64,000 nucleotides of DNA from the NCBI RefSeq assembly GCF_003258355.1, contig NZ_QKPO01000005.1, positions 204,736 to 268,735 of the forward strand, read 5' to 3'. This document shows, in pieces, positions 55,104 through 64,000 of this stretch. The notes beneath the pieces are model-generated. The model saw only the letters and a program-made list of their open reading frames with translations. It made no database searches and was not told where the DNA came from. This DNA comes from Confluentibacter sediminis. Its GTDB lineage: Bacteria; Bacteroidota; Bacteroidia; Flavobacteriales; Flavobacteriaceae. The position numbers were made by a program, and so were the translations under genes. Position 1 is the first letter of the stretch; each line of letters starts with the position of its first letter.

Positions 55104-56120
55104 ATGTCGAAAAACCTACTAATATTTGCATTATGTTGTGCTGCTTTTTTCTTCGGAAAAAAGCAAATAATGGCACAAGATAATCATTCAAAACATATCG
55201 AAACTTTGATACGACCACCATATTTACAAGCAGGAGATACCGTTGCTATTGTTGCGCCTTCAGGTATTTTAAAAAATAGAAATACAGAGATTGAACAAGC
55301 CAAAGCACTTTTAAAAAGTTGGGGATTGTATCCCGTAGTTGGAAAACACGTGTTTAGTCAAAATAATCATTTTGCAGGTACCGATGCCGAGCGTTGCGAA
55401 GATTTCCAAAAGGCCTTAGATGATCCTAAAATCAAGGCCATTTGGTGCGCTAGAGGTGGGTATGGAGCTGTTAGAATACTTGATAAATTAGACTATACCA
55501 AATTTAAAAACAAGCCTAAATGGGTTATTGGTTATAGTGATATCACAGCATTACATAACCAAATTCATACTTTAGGATTTGAAAGTTTACACGCTATGAT
55601 GTGCACCAGTATGCAAGATAATACCGAAAGCATTAAAGAAACCATCTCTACTTTTAAGGATGCACTTTTTGGCAAACCTTTAAACTATACACTTGAAGGT
55701 TCAAAATATAATAAAATAGGTCATGTGAGCGCTCCTATTGTGGGTGGAAACCTATCCATTTTAGCCAGTATGCTAGGTTCTAAAACCAGTATCGATACGT
55801 CTGGTAAAATATTGTTTATTGAAGAGATTGGAGAATATGAATACACTATAGACCGTATGTTGCAAAGCTTAAAACGTGCTGGTTATTTTGATCATTGTGT
55901 GGGGGTATTAGTGGGCGATGTATCAAAAGTCAGAAAGAATACAACGCTATGGGGAAGCTCTGTACAGCAGCTTATTTTAGATGTTTTAGCTGATTATAGT
56001 TTTCCTATCGCTTTTAATATGCCTGCTGGACATGAAAAAGACAATCGTGCCTTAATTTTAGGTCGAATGGTTGACATGAGTGTTAATAAAAATGAATCTA
56101 AAATTGTTTTCAAGCCATAA
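55104..56120 (+). CDS. ldcA: LD-carboxypeptidase (peptidase S66)
   Basis: This 338-residue exported enzyme trims the terminal D-residue of murein tetrapeptides. The ATG at 55104 gives a signal peptide (MSKNLLIFALCCAAFFFGKKQIMAQ), and an in-frame ATG at 55089 is also possible. Family motifs are GDTVAIVAPSG, IWCARGGYGAVRILD, WVIGYSDITALHNQI with nucleophile Ser, LFIEEIGEYEYTIDRML with the active-site Glu, and FNMPAGHEKDNRALILG with the His. A MccF-like role in antibiotic peptide removal is an alternative for S66 members. Confidence 0.93.
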   Translation: MSKNLLIFALCCAAFFFGKKQIMAQDNHSKHIETLIRPPYLQAGDTVAIVAPSGILKNRNTEIEQAKALLKSWGLYPVVGKHVFSQNNHFAGTDAERCEDFQKALDDPKIKAIWCARGGYGAVRILDKLDYTKFKNKPKWVIGYSDITALHNQIHTLGFESLHAMMCTSMQDNTESIKETISTFKDALFGKPLNYTLEGSKYNKIGHVSAPIVGGNLSILASMLGSKTSIDTSGKILFIEEIGEYEYTIDRMLQSLKRAGYFDHCVGVLVGDVSKVRKNTTLWGSSVQQLILDVLADYSFPIAFNMPAGHEKDNRALILGRMVDMSVNKNESKIVFKP

Positions 56121-56353
56121 CATTCGTTAATAGAAAGATTACGCTTACATATTTTGTAAATAATCTTCTAAATTTATTATTGTTTGACAAAATTCTTTGC
56201 CTTTAATCAATAAATAAACAAATTACTGATTAATAGGTTTTTAAACCAAACACCAATCCTTTCAAATGGAAATTCTATAATATTTTTAATTTTTATTGTA
56301 ACAAAAAAAGCTCTGGGCAAGCTAATATTTGCAATAAATTAAATTTTAAAAAT

Positions 56354-57004
56354 ATGAAAAACTTAGTAAAATTTTCCGCAGTATTTATTTTAGTATTAGG
56401 CTTTAATTTTAAATCTCAGGCACAAGTTTCAGATGATTCAACACCAGAATTTGGTATTAAAGGAGGTGTGAACTTTTCCAATATGTACACAGATGATGTT
56501 GATGACGAAAATGTATTAACAAGCTTTAATGCAGGTTTTTATAGTGTCTTTCCTATTAACGATTTTATTGCCATTCAACCAGAATTACTTTATTCCAGAA
56601 AAGGAGCAGAATTAGTTTATGACAATGCCTTTGCTGATGGAACAGCGAAATTTAAATTAGATTATATTGAGTTACCTGTTTTACTTAAACTTAATTTAAC
56701 AGAAAATTTCAATGTGCATGTAGGTCCTTATGCAGCGTATTTAGTAAATGCTAAAGTTACTAATGAAACCGAAAATGGAACATTTGATTTTGAAGATAAT
56801 TATGACACTAATGATTTTCAAAAGTTTGATGCAGGAATCTCTGCCGGCATAGGTTTCAATTTTAATCCTATCAACGTTGGTGTGAGATATAATTATGGTT
56901 TAGTTCCCGTAGGGAAAGAGCGTACTTTTGCTGGTCAAACATATACGGTGCCAGATGGTAAAAATAGTAATCTTAGTGTGTATGTTGGTTTCAGATTGAA
57001 TTAG
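56354..57004 (+). CDS. PorT-like outer membrane beta-barrel protein
   Basis: This 216-residue protein has a signal peptide (ending AQA/Q) and alternating strands typical of small outer-membrane barrels: FGIKGGVNFSNMYTDDVDDEN, FIAIQPELLYSRKGAE, LDYIELPVLLKLNLTENFNVHVGPYAAYLV, and a final aromatic strand LSVYVGFRLN. It resembles OMP_b-brl_2/PorT family proteins, whose roles are mostly unassigned. The 233-bp gap before it shows nothing else I can support. Confidence 0.87.
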   Translation: MKNLVKFSAVFILVLGFNFKSQAQVSDDSTPEFGIKGGVNFSNMYTDDVDDENVLTSFNAGFYSVFPINDFIAIQPELLYSRKGAELVYDNAFADGTAKFKLDYIELPVLLKLNLTENFNVHVGPYAAYLVNAKVTNETENGTFDFEDNYDTNDFQKFDAGISAGIGFNFNPINVGVRYNYGLVPVGKERTFAGQTYTVPDGKNSNLSVYVGFRLN

Positions 57005-57030
57005 TCATCACATATGAGTTATTTTATCAG

Positions 57031-57064
57031 ACCAACTATACTATTTGTATAGTTGGTTTTTTTT
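57031..57064 (+). terminator. Terminator after the beta-barrel gene
   Basis: A 10-bp stem (57031-57040 with 57048-57057) is followed by eight T, 26 bases after the stop. Confidence 0.9.
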
Positions 57065-57178
57065 AAACCTGTTTCCTCTTGCAAATTTTTATAAGTTATT
57101 ATGTTAATGGTCAATTTGCCAAAACGTCTTCTAATTTTTTCAAATTGGAATCCTGACCATTAATTGAATTAAACTATT

Positions 57179-57751
57179 TCAATGTTTAGCTTTAAATTTC
57201 AAAAAAGGAATTGATAACGGGTATTTACAAGTGCCAGAACCCAACGCAGAAAATATATTTATAATGGTTACAGTAATGCCATATAAAACAACCGCAGCAG
57301 TTCCGAAAAAATTCATTCCAGGAAATGGAAAAAAAGCTAATAACGATATTATGAATAATAATAACATTGTAGATTGAAAATTAATTACGGCTCTACCATG
57401 TGCATCATATATTTTATTGTCTTCAGCTTTGTGAACCCATATAAATATGGGAAACAACACGTTTGCAAAAGGAATGATGAAACCAAAAAAGGGTAATCCA
57501 TGTAGCATAAGCATCCATTTTCGTTGAATGGTTTCTTCTTTTGGATTTTCTATAACAATAAGGTCATTAACAGGTATGTCCAGCCCAACAGCCAATAATT
57601 TAACCGTTTGTAAATGAGGTTCTACTTCACCTTTTTCAATTCGTTGTATGGTGCGTACACCTACTGATGTTTTTTCCGATAAATCTTCTTGAGTATATCC
57701 ATTGAGCTTTCTTTGGTATATGAGATTTTCACTAATAGATTGATTTTTCAT
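57179..57751 (-). CDS. XRE helix-turn-helix protein with DUF4870 membrane domain
   Basis: This 190-residue protein begins with an XRE-type helix-turn-helix (LIYQRKLNGYTQEDLSEKTSVGVRTIQRIEKGEVEPHLQTVKLLAVGL, about 10-60). A DUF4870-like membrane part (about 85-190) with three hydrophobic helices follows. This fusion makes a membrane-bound transcription regulator, common in Flavobacteriia; its target is not visible. It stands between two genes with separate roles. Confidence 0.88.
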   Translation of the reverse strand: MKNQSISENLIYQRKLNGYTQEDLSEKTSVGVRTIQRIEKGEVEPHLQTVKLLAVGLDIPVNDLIVIENPKEETIQRKWMLMLHGLPFFGFIIPFANVLFPIFIWVHKAEDNKIYDAHGRAVINFQSTMLLLFIISLLAFFPFPGMNFFGTAAVVLYGITVTIINIFSALGSGTCKYPLSIPFLKFKAKH

Positions 57752-57899
57752 TTGTCCTTAAAATTAAAATTGGTTTTGTTTTAATTACTCGATACAAAAC
57801 TAAATCAAACTCTTTGTTTTTATCACGCCATTTAAATGTCAGGTAAATGACATTTACAATATTTTAAGGTACTAAAAGCAAACTTTACAACTAAATTCA

Positions 57900-58649
57900 T
57901 TAAAAACCACGTTCTTTCTGCAAGTGTTCATAAGCTTGTTGTACTTGTTTAAATTTATCTTCAGCGCCTTGTTGATGTTCTTTCCCTAAATGAATGACTT
58001 TATCTGGATGGTATTTTTTAGCCATACTTCGGTAGGCTTTTTTAATCTCATCATTGGTAGCTGTTTTATCAATTTCCAATATTTTATAAGCATTATCGGC
58101 ACTTTTATAAAACATGGCCTTAATACTTTCATAATCATTGTGGCTAATACCCAAATATCCAGCAATCGTATAAATTTGAGCCACCTCATCTTCGGTTACA
58201 GCACCATCAGCTTTAGCAATTCCGAATAAAAAGTGTATTAACTGCAAACGTGATGCATGCTCCATCATTTGTTTAATTTGCAGACACACTTGTCTAGTAG
58301 AAATATTTTGCTGCTTATTGATTTCTTTAAAAAGCCTAAATGCTTGATTAGCGCGTTCTTTTCCATACATGCTTACAAATTGATTGCGTACAAAATCCAA
58401 TTCGCGTTGATCCTGTTTACCATCTGCTTTAATAACTATGGAAGCCAAGATGAGTAAACTTACCTCAAAATCACCTGGCTGTGTTTGTTGTGTTCTATTA
58501 TATCCTCCTGTTCGTTGACCTTCTTCATAAACTAATTTATCTCCGCTCATAGAATCTACAACGCTACCTAATGCCAAACCAATAATGGCCCCTATCGGGC
58601 CTCCAAACGACCACCCTATGGCAGCCCCTATCCATTTTGAAAAACTCAT
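57900..58649 (-). CDS. TerB-DnaJ (DjlA-like) co-chaperone
   Basis: This 249-residue protein has a Gly-rich hydrophobic N-terminus ([31 protein letters not shown], likely membrane-associated) and a TerB domain (about 60-170: [27 protein letters not shown]). The C-terminal J domain (about 183-249) holds [31 protein letters not shown] with the HPD motif that stimulates DnaK. This is the DjlA layout. A second TerB protein sits at 40611. No dnaK is nearby. Confidence 0.93.
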   Translation of the reverse strand: MSFSKWIGAAIGWSFGGPIGAIIGLALGSVVDSMSGDKLVYEEGQRTGGYNRTQQTQPGDFEVSLLILASIVIKADGKQDQRELDFVRNQFVSMYGKERANQAFRLFKEINKQQNISTRQVCLQIKQMMEHASRLQLIHFLFGIAKADGAVTEDEVAQIYTIAGYLGISHNDYESIKAMFYKSADNAYKILEIDKTATNDEIKKAYRSMAKKYHPDKVIHLGKEHQQGAEDKFKQVQQAYEHLQKERGF

Positions 58650-58815
58650 GTAATTTCTTTTATTTTATGTTGATTTCAAATATAATACTGTTAGTTGAGT
58701 TTTCTTGGTGATTGTTACTAAAAGGTTCGCAGTTAATTTATTATTTATTTCGTATTCTGTGGCTTTAGAAATGAAAGGAGTGATTGAATACAGCGACTGA
58801 AAACTTAATTTTCTG

Positions 58816-58823
58816 TATCTTTG
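58816..58823 (+). promoter_or_regulatory. Promoter -7 box before the bacilliredoxin gene
   Basis: TATCTTTG matches TAnnTTTG, 35 bases before the start codon at 58859. No good -33 TTG is seen at the standard distance. Confidence 0.45.
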
Positions 58824-58858
58824 CAGTCTATAATTGTTAATTATTAAAATTTAAAAAT

Positions 58859-59269
58859 ATGTATCCAGCAGAATTAGTAAAACCAATGCGAGAAGATTTA
58901 ACCAAAGTTGGTTTTGAAGAATTACATACGCCTGAAGCTGTTGATGCTGCTTTAGCTAAAGAAGGCACTACGCTTATAGTTGTGAACTCCGTTTGTGGTT
59001 GTGCTGCCGCTAATGCACGTCCAGGCGCTAGAATGAGTTTACAAAATGCAAAACGCCCAGACCATATAGTAACTGTTTTTGCAGGTGTAGATTTTGATGC
59101 CGTAACTAGAGCCAGAGAGCTAATGGTACCTTTCCCTCCAAGTTCGCCAAGTATGGCCTTATTTAAAGATGGTGAATTGGTACACATGTTGGAGCGTCAC
59201 CATATTGAAGGTAGACCTGCAGAACTTATTGCAGACAATCTTATTGATGCTTATAACGAGTACTGCTAG
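58859..59269 (+). CDS. Bacilliredoxin (BrxA/BrxB, YphP/YqiW family)
   Basis: This 136-residue thioredoxin-fold protein has the CGC redox motif (Cys46, Cys48) in NSVCGCAAANARPG and the family features MYPAELVKPMREDLTKVGFEEL and MVPFPPSSPSMALFKDGELVHMLERHHIEGR. Bacilliredoxins remove bacillithiol from proteins. In organisms that lack bacillithiol they may serve other low-molecular-weight thiols; which one applies here is unknown. Flavobacteria often carry it as a single gene. Confidence 0.93.
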   Translation: MYPAELVKPMREDLTKVGFEELHTPEAVDAALAKEGTTLIVVNSVCGCAAANARPGARMSLQNAKRPDHIVTVFAGVDFDAVTRARELMVPFPPSSPSMALFKDGELVHMLERHHIEGRPAELIADNLIDAYNEYC

Positions 59270-59294
59270 CATTAACTGTTAAAAAGTTAGAAAT

Positions 59295-59323
59295 AAAAAA
59301 CCACGATAATATCGTGGTTTTTT
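59295..59323 (+). terminator. Terminator after the bacilliredoxin gene
   Basis: A 13-bp stem (59295-59307 with 59311-59323) with A6 before and T6 after lies 25 bases beyond the stop. Confidence 0.88.
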
Positions 59324-59338
59324 ATTTATTTTTGAAGC

Positions 59339-60076
59339 ATGATAAAATTATTGTCTTATCCAATTTCTATTATTTATTACCTATGTTTCTTTTTAACCTT
59401 GGTAATATTCCATCCTATACAATGGTTATGTCTTAATGTTTTTGGTTATCAGGCACATAAAAAAAGTGTCGATATCTTACAGTTAGCATTAATGCGTTGT
59501 GCTAATATTTTAGGGACTCGTTTTACTTTTAACAATCCTTATCACATTGACACTAACCAGCCTCTTATAATTGTAGCTAATCATCAAAGTTTACATGATA
59601 TCTACCCTATGACATGGTATATGCGGAAACACCATCCAAAATTTATCAGTAAAATAGAATTAGGTAAAGGCATCCCAAGTGTGTCTTACAATTTACGCCA
59701 TGGTGGTGCCGCTTTAATAGATAGAAAAAACCCAAGACAATCTTTACCCGAACTTATGAGGTTTGGAGATTATATTGAAGTAAACAAACGTGCCGCCGTT
59801 ATTTTCCCAGAAGGTACCAGAAGTAAAAATGGCGAGCCAAAACCCTTTCAAACAAAAGGATTGGAAATTCTATTTAAAAAAATACCGTCTGCTTTAATTG
59901 TTCCGATTTCAATAAATAATTCTTGGAAAATGTTTAAATATGGTAAATTTCCAATGGGATTAGGCACACATATTACATTTACTGTACATAACCCTATTAA
60001 ATTAGCTACCTTTGTAGACAAAGTAGCTCTTATAGAAACCATTGAAGCTACCATAAAAAAAGATATACACCCTTAA
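59339..60076 (+). CDS. plsC: 1-acyl-sn-glycerol-3-phosphate acyltransferase
   Basis: This 245-residue membrane-associated enzyme makes phosphatidic acid from lysophosphatidate. The catalytic NHQSLHD (His82, Asp87) and the substrate motif FPEGTRSKNGEPKPF (near 155) are intact, and two hydrophobic segments lie in the first 35 residues. The acyl-ACP desaturase gene begins 9 bases later, so the pair likely forms a lipid operon that joins fatty-acid desaturation to phospholipid assembly. Confidence 0.92.
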   Translation: MIKLLSYPISIIYYLCFFLTLVIFHPIQWLCLNVFGYQAHKKSVDILQLALMRCANILGTRFTFNNPYHIDTNQPLIIVANHQSLHDIYPMTWYMRKHHPKFISKIELGKGIPSVSYNLRHGGAALIDRKNPRQSLPELMRFGDYIEVNKRAAVIFPEGTRSKNGEPKPFQTKGLEILFKKIPSALIVPISINNSWKMFKYGKFPMGLGTHITFTVHNPIKLATFVDKVALIETIEATIKKDIHP

Positions 60077-60085
60077 AACATATTT

Positions 60086-61087
<1,002 letters not shown>

Positions 61088-61107
61088 TAAAACAATCCAA
61101 ATAAATT

Positions 61108-61138
61108 AATTCCTTTCCAAACCGAAAGGAATTTTTAT
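61108..61138 (+). terminator. Terminator after the desaturase gene
   Basis: A 10-bp stem (about 61108-61117 with 61124-61133) with a six-base loop is followed by a T-rich run, 20 bases after the stop. Confidence 0.85.
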
Positions 61139-61147
61139 TTTTATACT

Positions 61148-61801
61148 ATGACTCAAGAAGAACAGATTAATAAAACTATAGATTTTGTAAAAGTAACTCT
61201 AGTAGATGCAGAAGGTGGACATGATTGGTTTCACACCCAAAGGGTATATAATAATTCTTTACTCATCGCTAAAAGTGAAAAGGTAGATATGTTTATTGTT
61301 TCTCTTGGAGCTTTATTACATGATATTGCCGATAGCAAATTTCATAACGGTGATGAAACTATTGGACCTAAGATAGCACGGGAATTTTTATTCAAAATAA
61401 ATGTAGATTCTACTGTTATTGAACACGTTGTAAAGATTATTGAAAATATTTCTTTTAAGGGAGGGAATGAAGCTCAAAAATTTCATTCTCCCGAATTAAA
61501 TGTGGTTCAAGATGCTGATAGACTCGACGCTATGGGAGCCATTGGTATTGCACGTTGTTTTAATTATGGCGGCTTTAAAAACAGACAACTTTATAATCCA
61601 GATATTAAGCCAAATCTTAATATGAATAAAGAAGCATATAAGTCTTCAACAGCTCCAACCATTAATCATTTCTATGAAAAATTACTTCTTTTAAAAGATA
61701 AAATGAATACCAAAACTGGAAAATTGATAGCCTTAGAACGCCATAACTACATGCTGCAGTTTTTAGACCAGTTTTATAGAGAATGGAAAGGAAAGTATTA
61801 A
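61148..61801 (+). CDS. HD domain phosphohydrolase
   Basis: This 217-residue cytoplasmic protein has the HD signature: WFHTQRVYNN (His30), LLHDIADSKF (His58, Asp59) and a distal Asp in VVQDADRLDAMGAIGIARCF. Proteins of this YedJ/YpgQ-like type hydrolyse nucleotides or nucleotide-derived phosphoesters; the substrate is unknown. It follows the desaturase terminator by 9 bases and its stop overlaps the end of the convergent AraC gene by four bases. Confidence 0.9.
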   Translation: MTQEEQINKTIDFVKVTLVDAEGGHDWFHTQRVYNNSLLIAKSEKVDMFIVSLGALLHDIADSKFHNGDETIGPKIAREFLFKINVDSTVIEHVVKIIENISFKGGNEAQKFHSPELNVVQDADRLDAMGAIGIARCFNYGGFKNRQLYNPDIKPNLNMNKEAYKSSTAPTINHFYEKLLLLKDKMNTKTGKLIALERHNYMLQFLDQFYREWKGKY

Positions 61802-62670
61802 CTAATCATTAGTTTAATCTCTTTTCGATAGCTCGATGCACTTTTACCTGTTATTTCATTAAATGTTTTATTGAAATGAGAGAAGTTATTGAATCCACAT
61901 TCAAAACAAATATCTGTAATACTCATTTGGCTTTCCAATAACAATTTGGTGGCATGTACCACGCGATATTCATTTACCAATTGTGTAAACGTTTTTCCAG
62001 TGGCTTTTTTAAAGTATCTACAAAATGCTGGAACGGTCATACTCACTTCATCTGCAATTTCATCTAATGTTATATGACTTTGGAAATTTTTATTTACATA
62101 TTTAAAAATAGTATCAATTTTGCCGCTATCTTGAGCCTCTGCTTCGAAAGCAAACCCGTCTGCATTTAATAGCGTATAATCATCTGTAATAGCTAAATAA
62201 TTCAAAATTTCCAGAAACTTAATAACTCTTTCTAAGCCCGTATATCCCATCAAACTTTCAATCTTGGGCCCAATAATTTTTTTAGTATCAACTTTAAAAC
62301 GTATGCCTTTTTTAGCTCTTTCAAATAATGAAGCAATACTAGATACTTCTGGAACATTCAGAAAATCATCTCCTAAAAAGTTAGATTTAAACTGTATAGT
62401 TGTTTCTGTTCCATTGGCTGTAAGCCTATCGGTAAAACCATTATGGGCTAAATTAGATCCAATAAGTATTAATTGACTATTGTTAAAATAAGATAAATGA
62501 TTTCCTATATGGGTTTTCCCTTGCCCTTTATTTATATATATAAGTTCAAGCTCTGGATGAAAATGCCAATATGCCCCATTTTTATCTACTGTTTCTACAT
62601 GTTGCTTAACTAATATAGAACTTCCGAAACTAGGGGTGAGTTTTCTAAAAGTGGGTTTTTTATTAATCAT
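61798..62670 (-). CDS. AraC family regulator with cupin sensor
   Basis: This 290-residue regulator has an N-terminal cupin-like sensor (about 20-115: WHFHPELELIYINKGQGKTHIGNHLSYF). The C-terminal AraC double helix-turn-helix (about 190-285) contains LDEIADEVSMTVPAFCRYFKKATGKTFTQLVNEYRV and ITDICFECGFNNFSHFNKTFNEITGKSASSYRKE. Cupin-type AraC proteins usually sense sugars. No catabolic genes flank it, so the target is open. Its start lies 79 bases from the shared upstream promoter segment described next. Confidence 0.92.
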   Translation of the reverse strand: MINKKPTFRKLTPSFGSSILVKQHVETVDKNGAYWHFHPELELIYINKGQGKTHIGNHLSYFNNSQLILIGSNLAHNGFTDRLTANGTETTIQFKSNFLGDDFLNVPEVSSIASLFERAKKGIRFKVDTKKIIGPKIESLMGYTGLERVIKFLEILNYLAITDDYTLLNADGFAFEAEAQDSGKIDTIFKYVNKNFQSHITLDEIADEVSMTVPAFCRYFKKATGKTFTQLVNEYRVVHATKLLLESQMSITDICFECGFNNFSHFNKTFNEITGKSASSYRKEIKLMIS

Positions 62671-62748
62671 AACAAAATTAATTGTACTGCAAAATTACAA
62701 CATATTATTATGCAAACATAGTTTTTTTTAACTCTATTATATGTTATT

Positions 62749-62860
62749 TTAACTTAACATTGATTTAACACTACATTAACAGTTAATATAGCATATAAAC
62801 TGGCTAAATTTGATGTTTTGTACCCTTAACTTCTGTTGTACATTTGTAGTGTTGAAAGTT
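62749..62860 (+). promoter_or_regulatory. Promoter segment, duplicate copy A
   Basis: This segment aligns without gaps to 63258-63369, the promoter of the last gene. It holds TTTTG (62816-62820), an 18-base spacer and TACATTTG (62839-62846). The first 12 bases (TTAACTTAACAT) are identical in the two copies. So is nearly all of the block after the -7 box. No coding sequence follows within 300 bases. Confidence 0.7.
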
Positions 62861-63065
62861 ATTATTGTACGAACACTGAAATACTTAATTATAATTTATT
62901 AAAAGATAGGCCTTTAATTAGTAATCCTAACGTTGTTTAATTATAATTTTAGATTTTAAAATATAACTCTTATAAAAAAGAGTAGACAAAATTCATTAAT
63001 AATTAGTTTAATGTCTTATTTAGTTTAGTTGGTAAAGTGAGCTGTGGTGGCTCACTTTTTTTTTT
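62851..63065 (+). ncRNA. Candidate small RNA or decayed leader
   Basis: A promoter of normal form (62816-62846) is followed about 190 bases later by a clear terminator at 63034-63065, with no ORF above 6 codons between them. The predicted transcript is about 215 bases, AT-rich, with no strong internal fold I can verify by eye. It may be a genuine regulatory RNA or the remains of a duplicated gene that lost its coding part. Confidence 0.4.
63034..63065 (+). terminator. Terminator of the orphan transcript
   Basis: A 9-bp stem (63034-63042 with 63050-63058) with a TGTGGTG loop is followed by a run of ten T (63056-63065). No ORF ends near it. Confidence 0.85.
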
Positions 63066-63257
63066 GCTTTATACTATCTTATTTAATCTATATTTTAAAA
63101 TTATACAGTTTAAAGATACACCATGTTATTTTCTTAAAGGCGTCTTTTCTATTCCTAATATATACATTACCAATTTTTATTTGAGGCTTTGGCTCTTACA
63201 ATTTTTAATGGATGACTTTTTAGACAATACGTAAAATTAACCAACATATATGCTAAA

Positions 63258-63369
63258 TTAACTTAACATAAACTTCATGTTAAAATAACAGATAAAATAG
63301 CACACAAATATGCAAATATCAATGTTTTATAAACTTCATATACCACATACCTTTGTGGTGTTGAACGTT
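63258..63369 (+). promoter_or_regulatory. Promoter segment, duplicate copy B
   Basis: TACCTTTG (63348-63355) is the -7 box, with the same 90-base distance from TTAACTTAACAT as copy A. It drives the downstream secreted protein gene, whose ATG is 30 bases after the box. Confidence 0.6.
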
Positions 63370-63384
63370 AAAAAAAACCAAATC

Positions 63385-63993
63385 ATGAACACAGTAATTA
63401 AAAACACAAAAAAAGGGATCTTAATGATAGCCATGTTAGCTGCATCGTTAAGTTTCGCAAGCGAAGGAACTCCATTTTTTAGACTTGTTAACAATGCTAA
63501 AAAAACCGCACTTACTTTAACCAATGTTAAAGCAGGAAATACACTATCTATTAAAGATAGTTATGGTGTAAAACTATATGAAGAAGTCATAGGCGTTAAT
63601 GGTCTTTATGCGAAAGCTTTTGACTTAACGGCTTTGCCAAGTGGCGCATACAATTTTGAACTTGATGGTGAAGTGGAAATTAAAACCATCCCTTTTACTG
63701 TTGCGTCTAATACTATTAAACTTAATAGTGAAATGGCCAAAGTAATTTTTAAGCCAACCATAAGAGTAAAAGGTGATTTAGTATTTGTTTCTAAACTTTC
63801 TCTTAATAACGAACCTTTAAAGATTGATATTTACTTCGAAAAAGGCAATAAATCTGAACCTATGTTGTCTGAAACCATTAAGGACACTAAAAAAATCGAA
63901 AGAGTTTACAAATTAACTGGTTTAAAAGGTGGCGACTATAAAATAGTATTCAATACCAGTGGTAAAGAATTTATAAAATACATTAATAATTAG
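63385..63993 (+). CDS. Small secreted protein of unknown function
   Basis: This 202-residue protein is counted from the ATG at 63385, which begins a signal peptide (MNTVIKNTKKGILMIAMLAASLSFA) placed right after the promoter. An upstream in-frame ATG at 63310 would include the -7 box and is rejected. The mature part is rich in beta strands in two similar halves: LVNNAKKTALTLTNVKAGNTLSIKD and IRVKGDLVFVSKLSLNNEPLKIDIYF. The last segment is ERVYKLTGLKGGDYKIVFNTSG, a strand pattern like short Ig-type or DUF3244-like domains of Bacteroidota. I do not assign a function. It is the last gene of the window. Confidence 0.75.
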   Translation: MNTVIKNTKKGILMIAMLAASLSFASEGTPFFRLVNNAKKTALTLTNVKAGNTLSIKDSYGVKLYEEVIGVNGLYAKAFDLTALPSGAYNFELDGEVEIKTIPFTVASNTIKLNSEMAKVIFKPTIRVKGDLVFVSKLSLNNEPLKIDIYFEKGNKSEPMLSETIKDTKKIERVYKLTGLKGGDYKIVFNTSGKEFIKYINN

Positions 63994-64000
63994 TTAATGT

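Noticed and set aside
63037..63234. 65-codon plus-strand frame after the orphan terminator
   Set aside because: It starts inside the terminator stem and runs through its T-run. The hydrophobic composition follows from AT-rich DNA.

Overview
The window looks like chromosomal DNA of a marine-type Flavobacteriaceae bacterium (phylum Bacteroidota); I cannot name the genus. The evidence is low GC, SusC/SusD outer-membrane pairs, FecR and ECF sigma factors, few Shine-Dalgarno sites, repeated -7 boxes of the Bacteroidota form TAnnTTTG, and typical flavobacterial housekeeping genes (gdhA, feoAB, mfd, tex, metG, an acyl-ACP desaturase). Both strands are densely coded. I saw no phage, no intact insertion sequence and no CRISPR array.

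Region 1 (1-19000): gdhA, a long gene-poor gap, then an accessory locus. A minus-strand ECF sigma gene faces a fecR gene across a spacer with three 20-bp direct repeats. Downstream on the plus strand lie SusC, SusD, a surface lipoprotein, a HExxH zinc metalloprotease (DUF5117 type), a paralogue that has lost every zinc ligand, and a thioredoxin-S9 peptidase fusion. The run ends at a strong 17-bp hairpin terminator. I read it as a protein or peptide capture and degradation system with a built-in pseudoprotease. Its gene combination is the most interesting in the window.

Region 2 (19000-35200): redox and metal homeostasis. It holds an RsiV/DUF3298 lipoprotein, DinB, an ArsC-like protein, a 45-residue Cys-rich FeoB-associated peptide, feoB, feoA, a SCO1 protein, an RseP protease, tRNA-Asn, an ApbE-DUF2271 plus PepSY pair, an AraC regulator, tRNA-Arg, a HemG flavodoxin, an Nramp-Usp transporter, a DtxR/MntR regulator and a divergent TonB receptor. 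The regulator/receptor spacer holds a perfect 22-bp inverted repeat, and a related half-degenerate copy lies before feoA.

Region 3 (35200-50500): YraN, a TlpA-like thiol protein, mfd, TerB, two small membrane or secreted proteins, tex, and three secreted proteins of unknown function, two of them with MORN arrays. The last one ends next to a truncated and frameshifted nlpE remnant.

Region 4 (50600-64000): an OmpA-family lipoprotein, a lipocalin, a Cys-rich small protein, ferritin, metG, an LD-carboxypeptidase, a beta-barrel protein, an XRE-DUF4870 regulator, a TerB-DnaJ protein, a bacilliredoxin, plsC, an acyl-ACP desaturase, an HD hydrolase, an AraC regulator and a small secreted protein. 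The promoter of the last gene has a homologous copy 509 bp upstream. That copy drives no visible ORF but is followed by a terminator, which suggests a small RNA or the remains of a duplicated gene.
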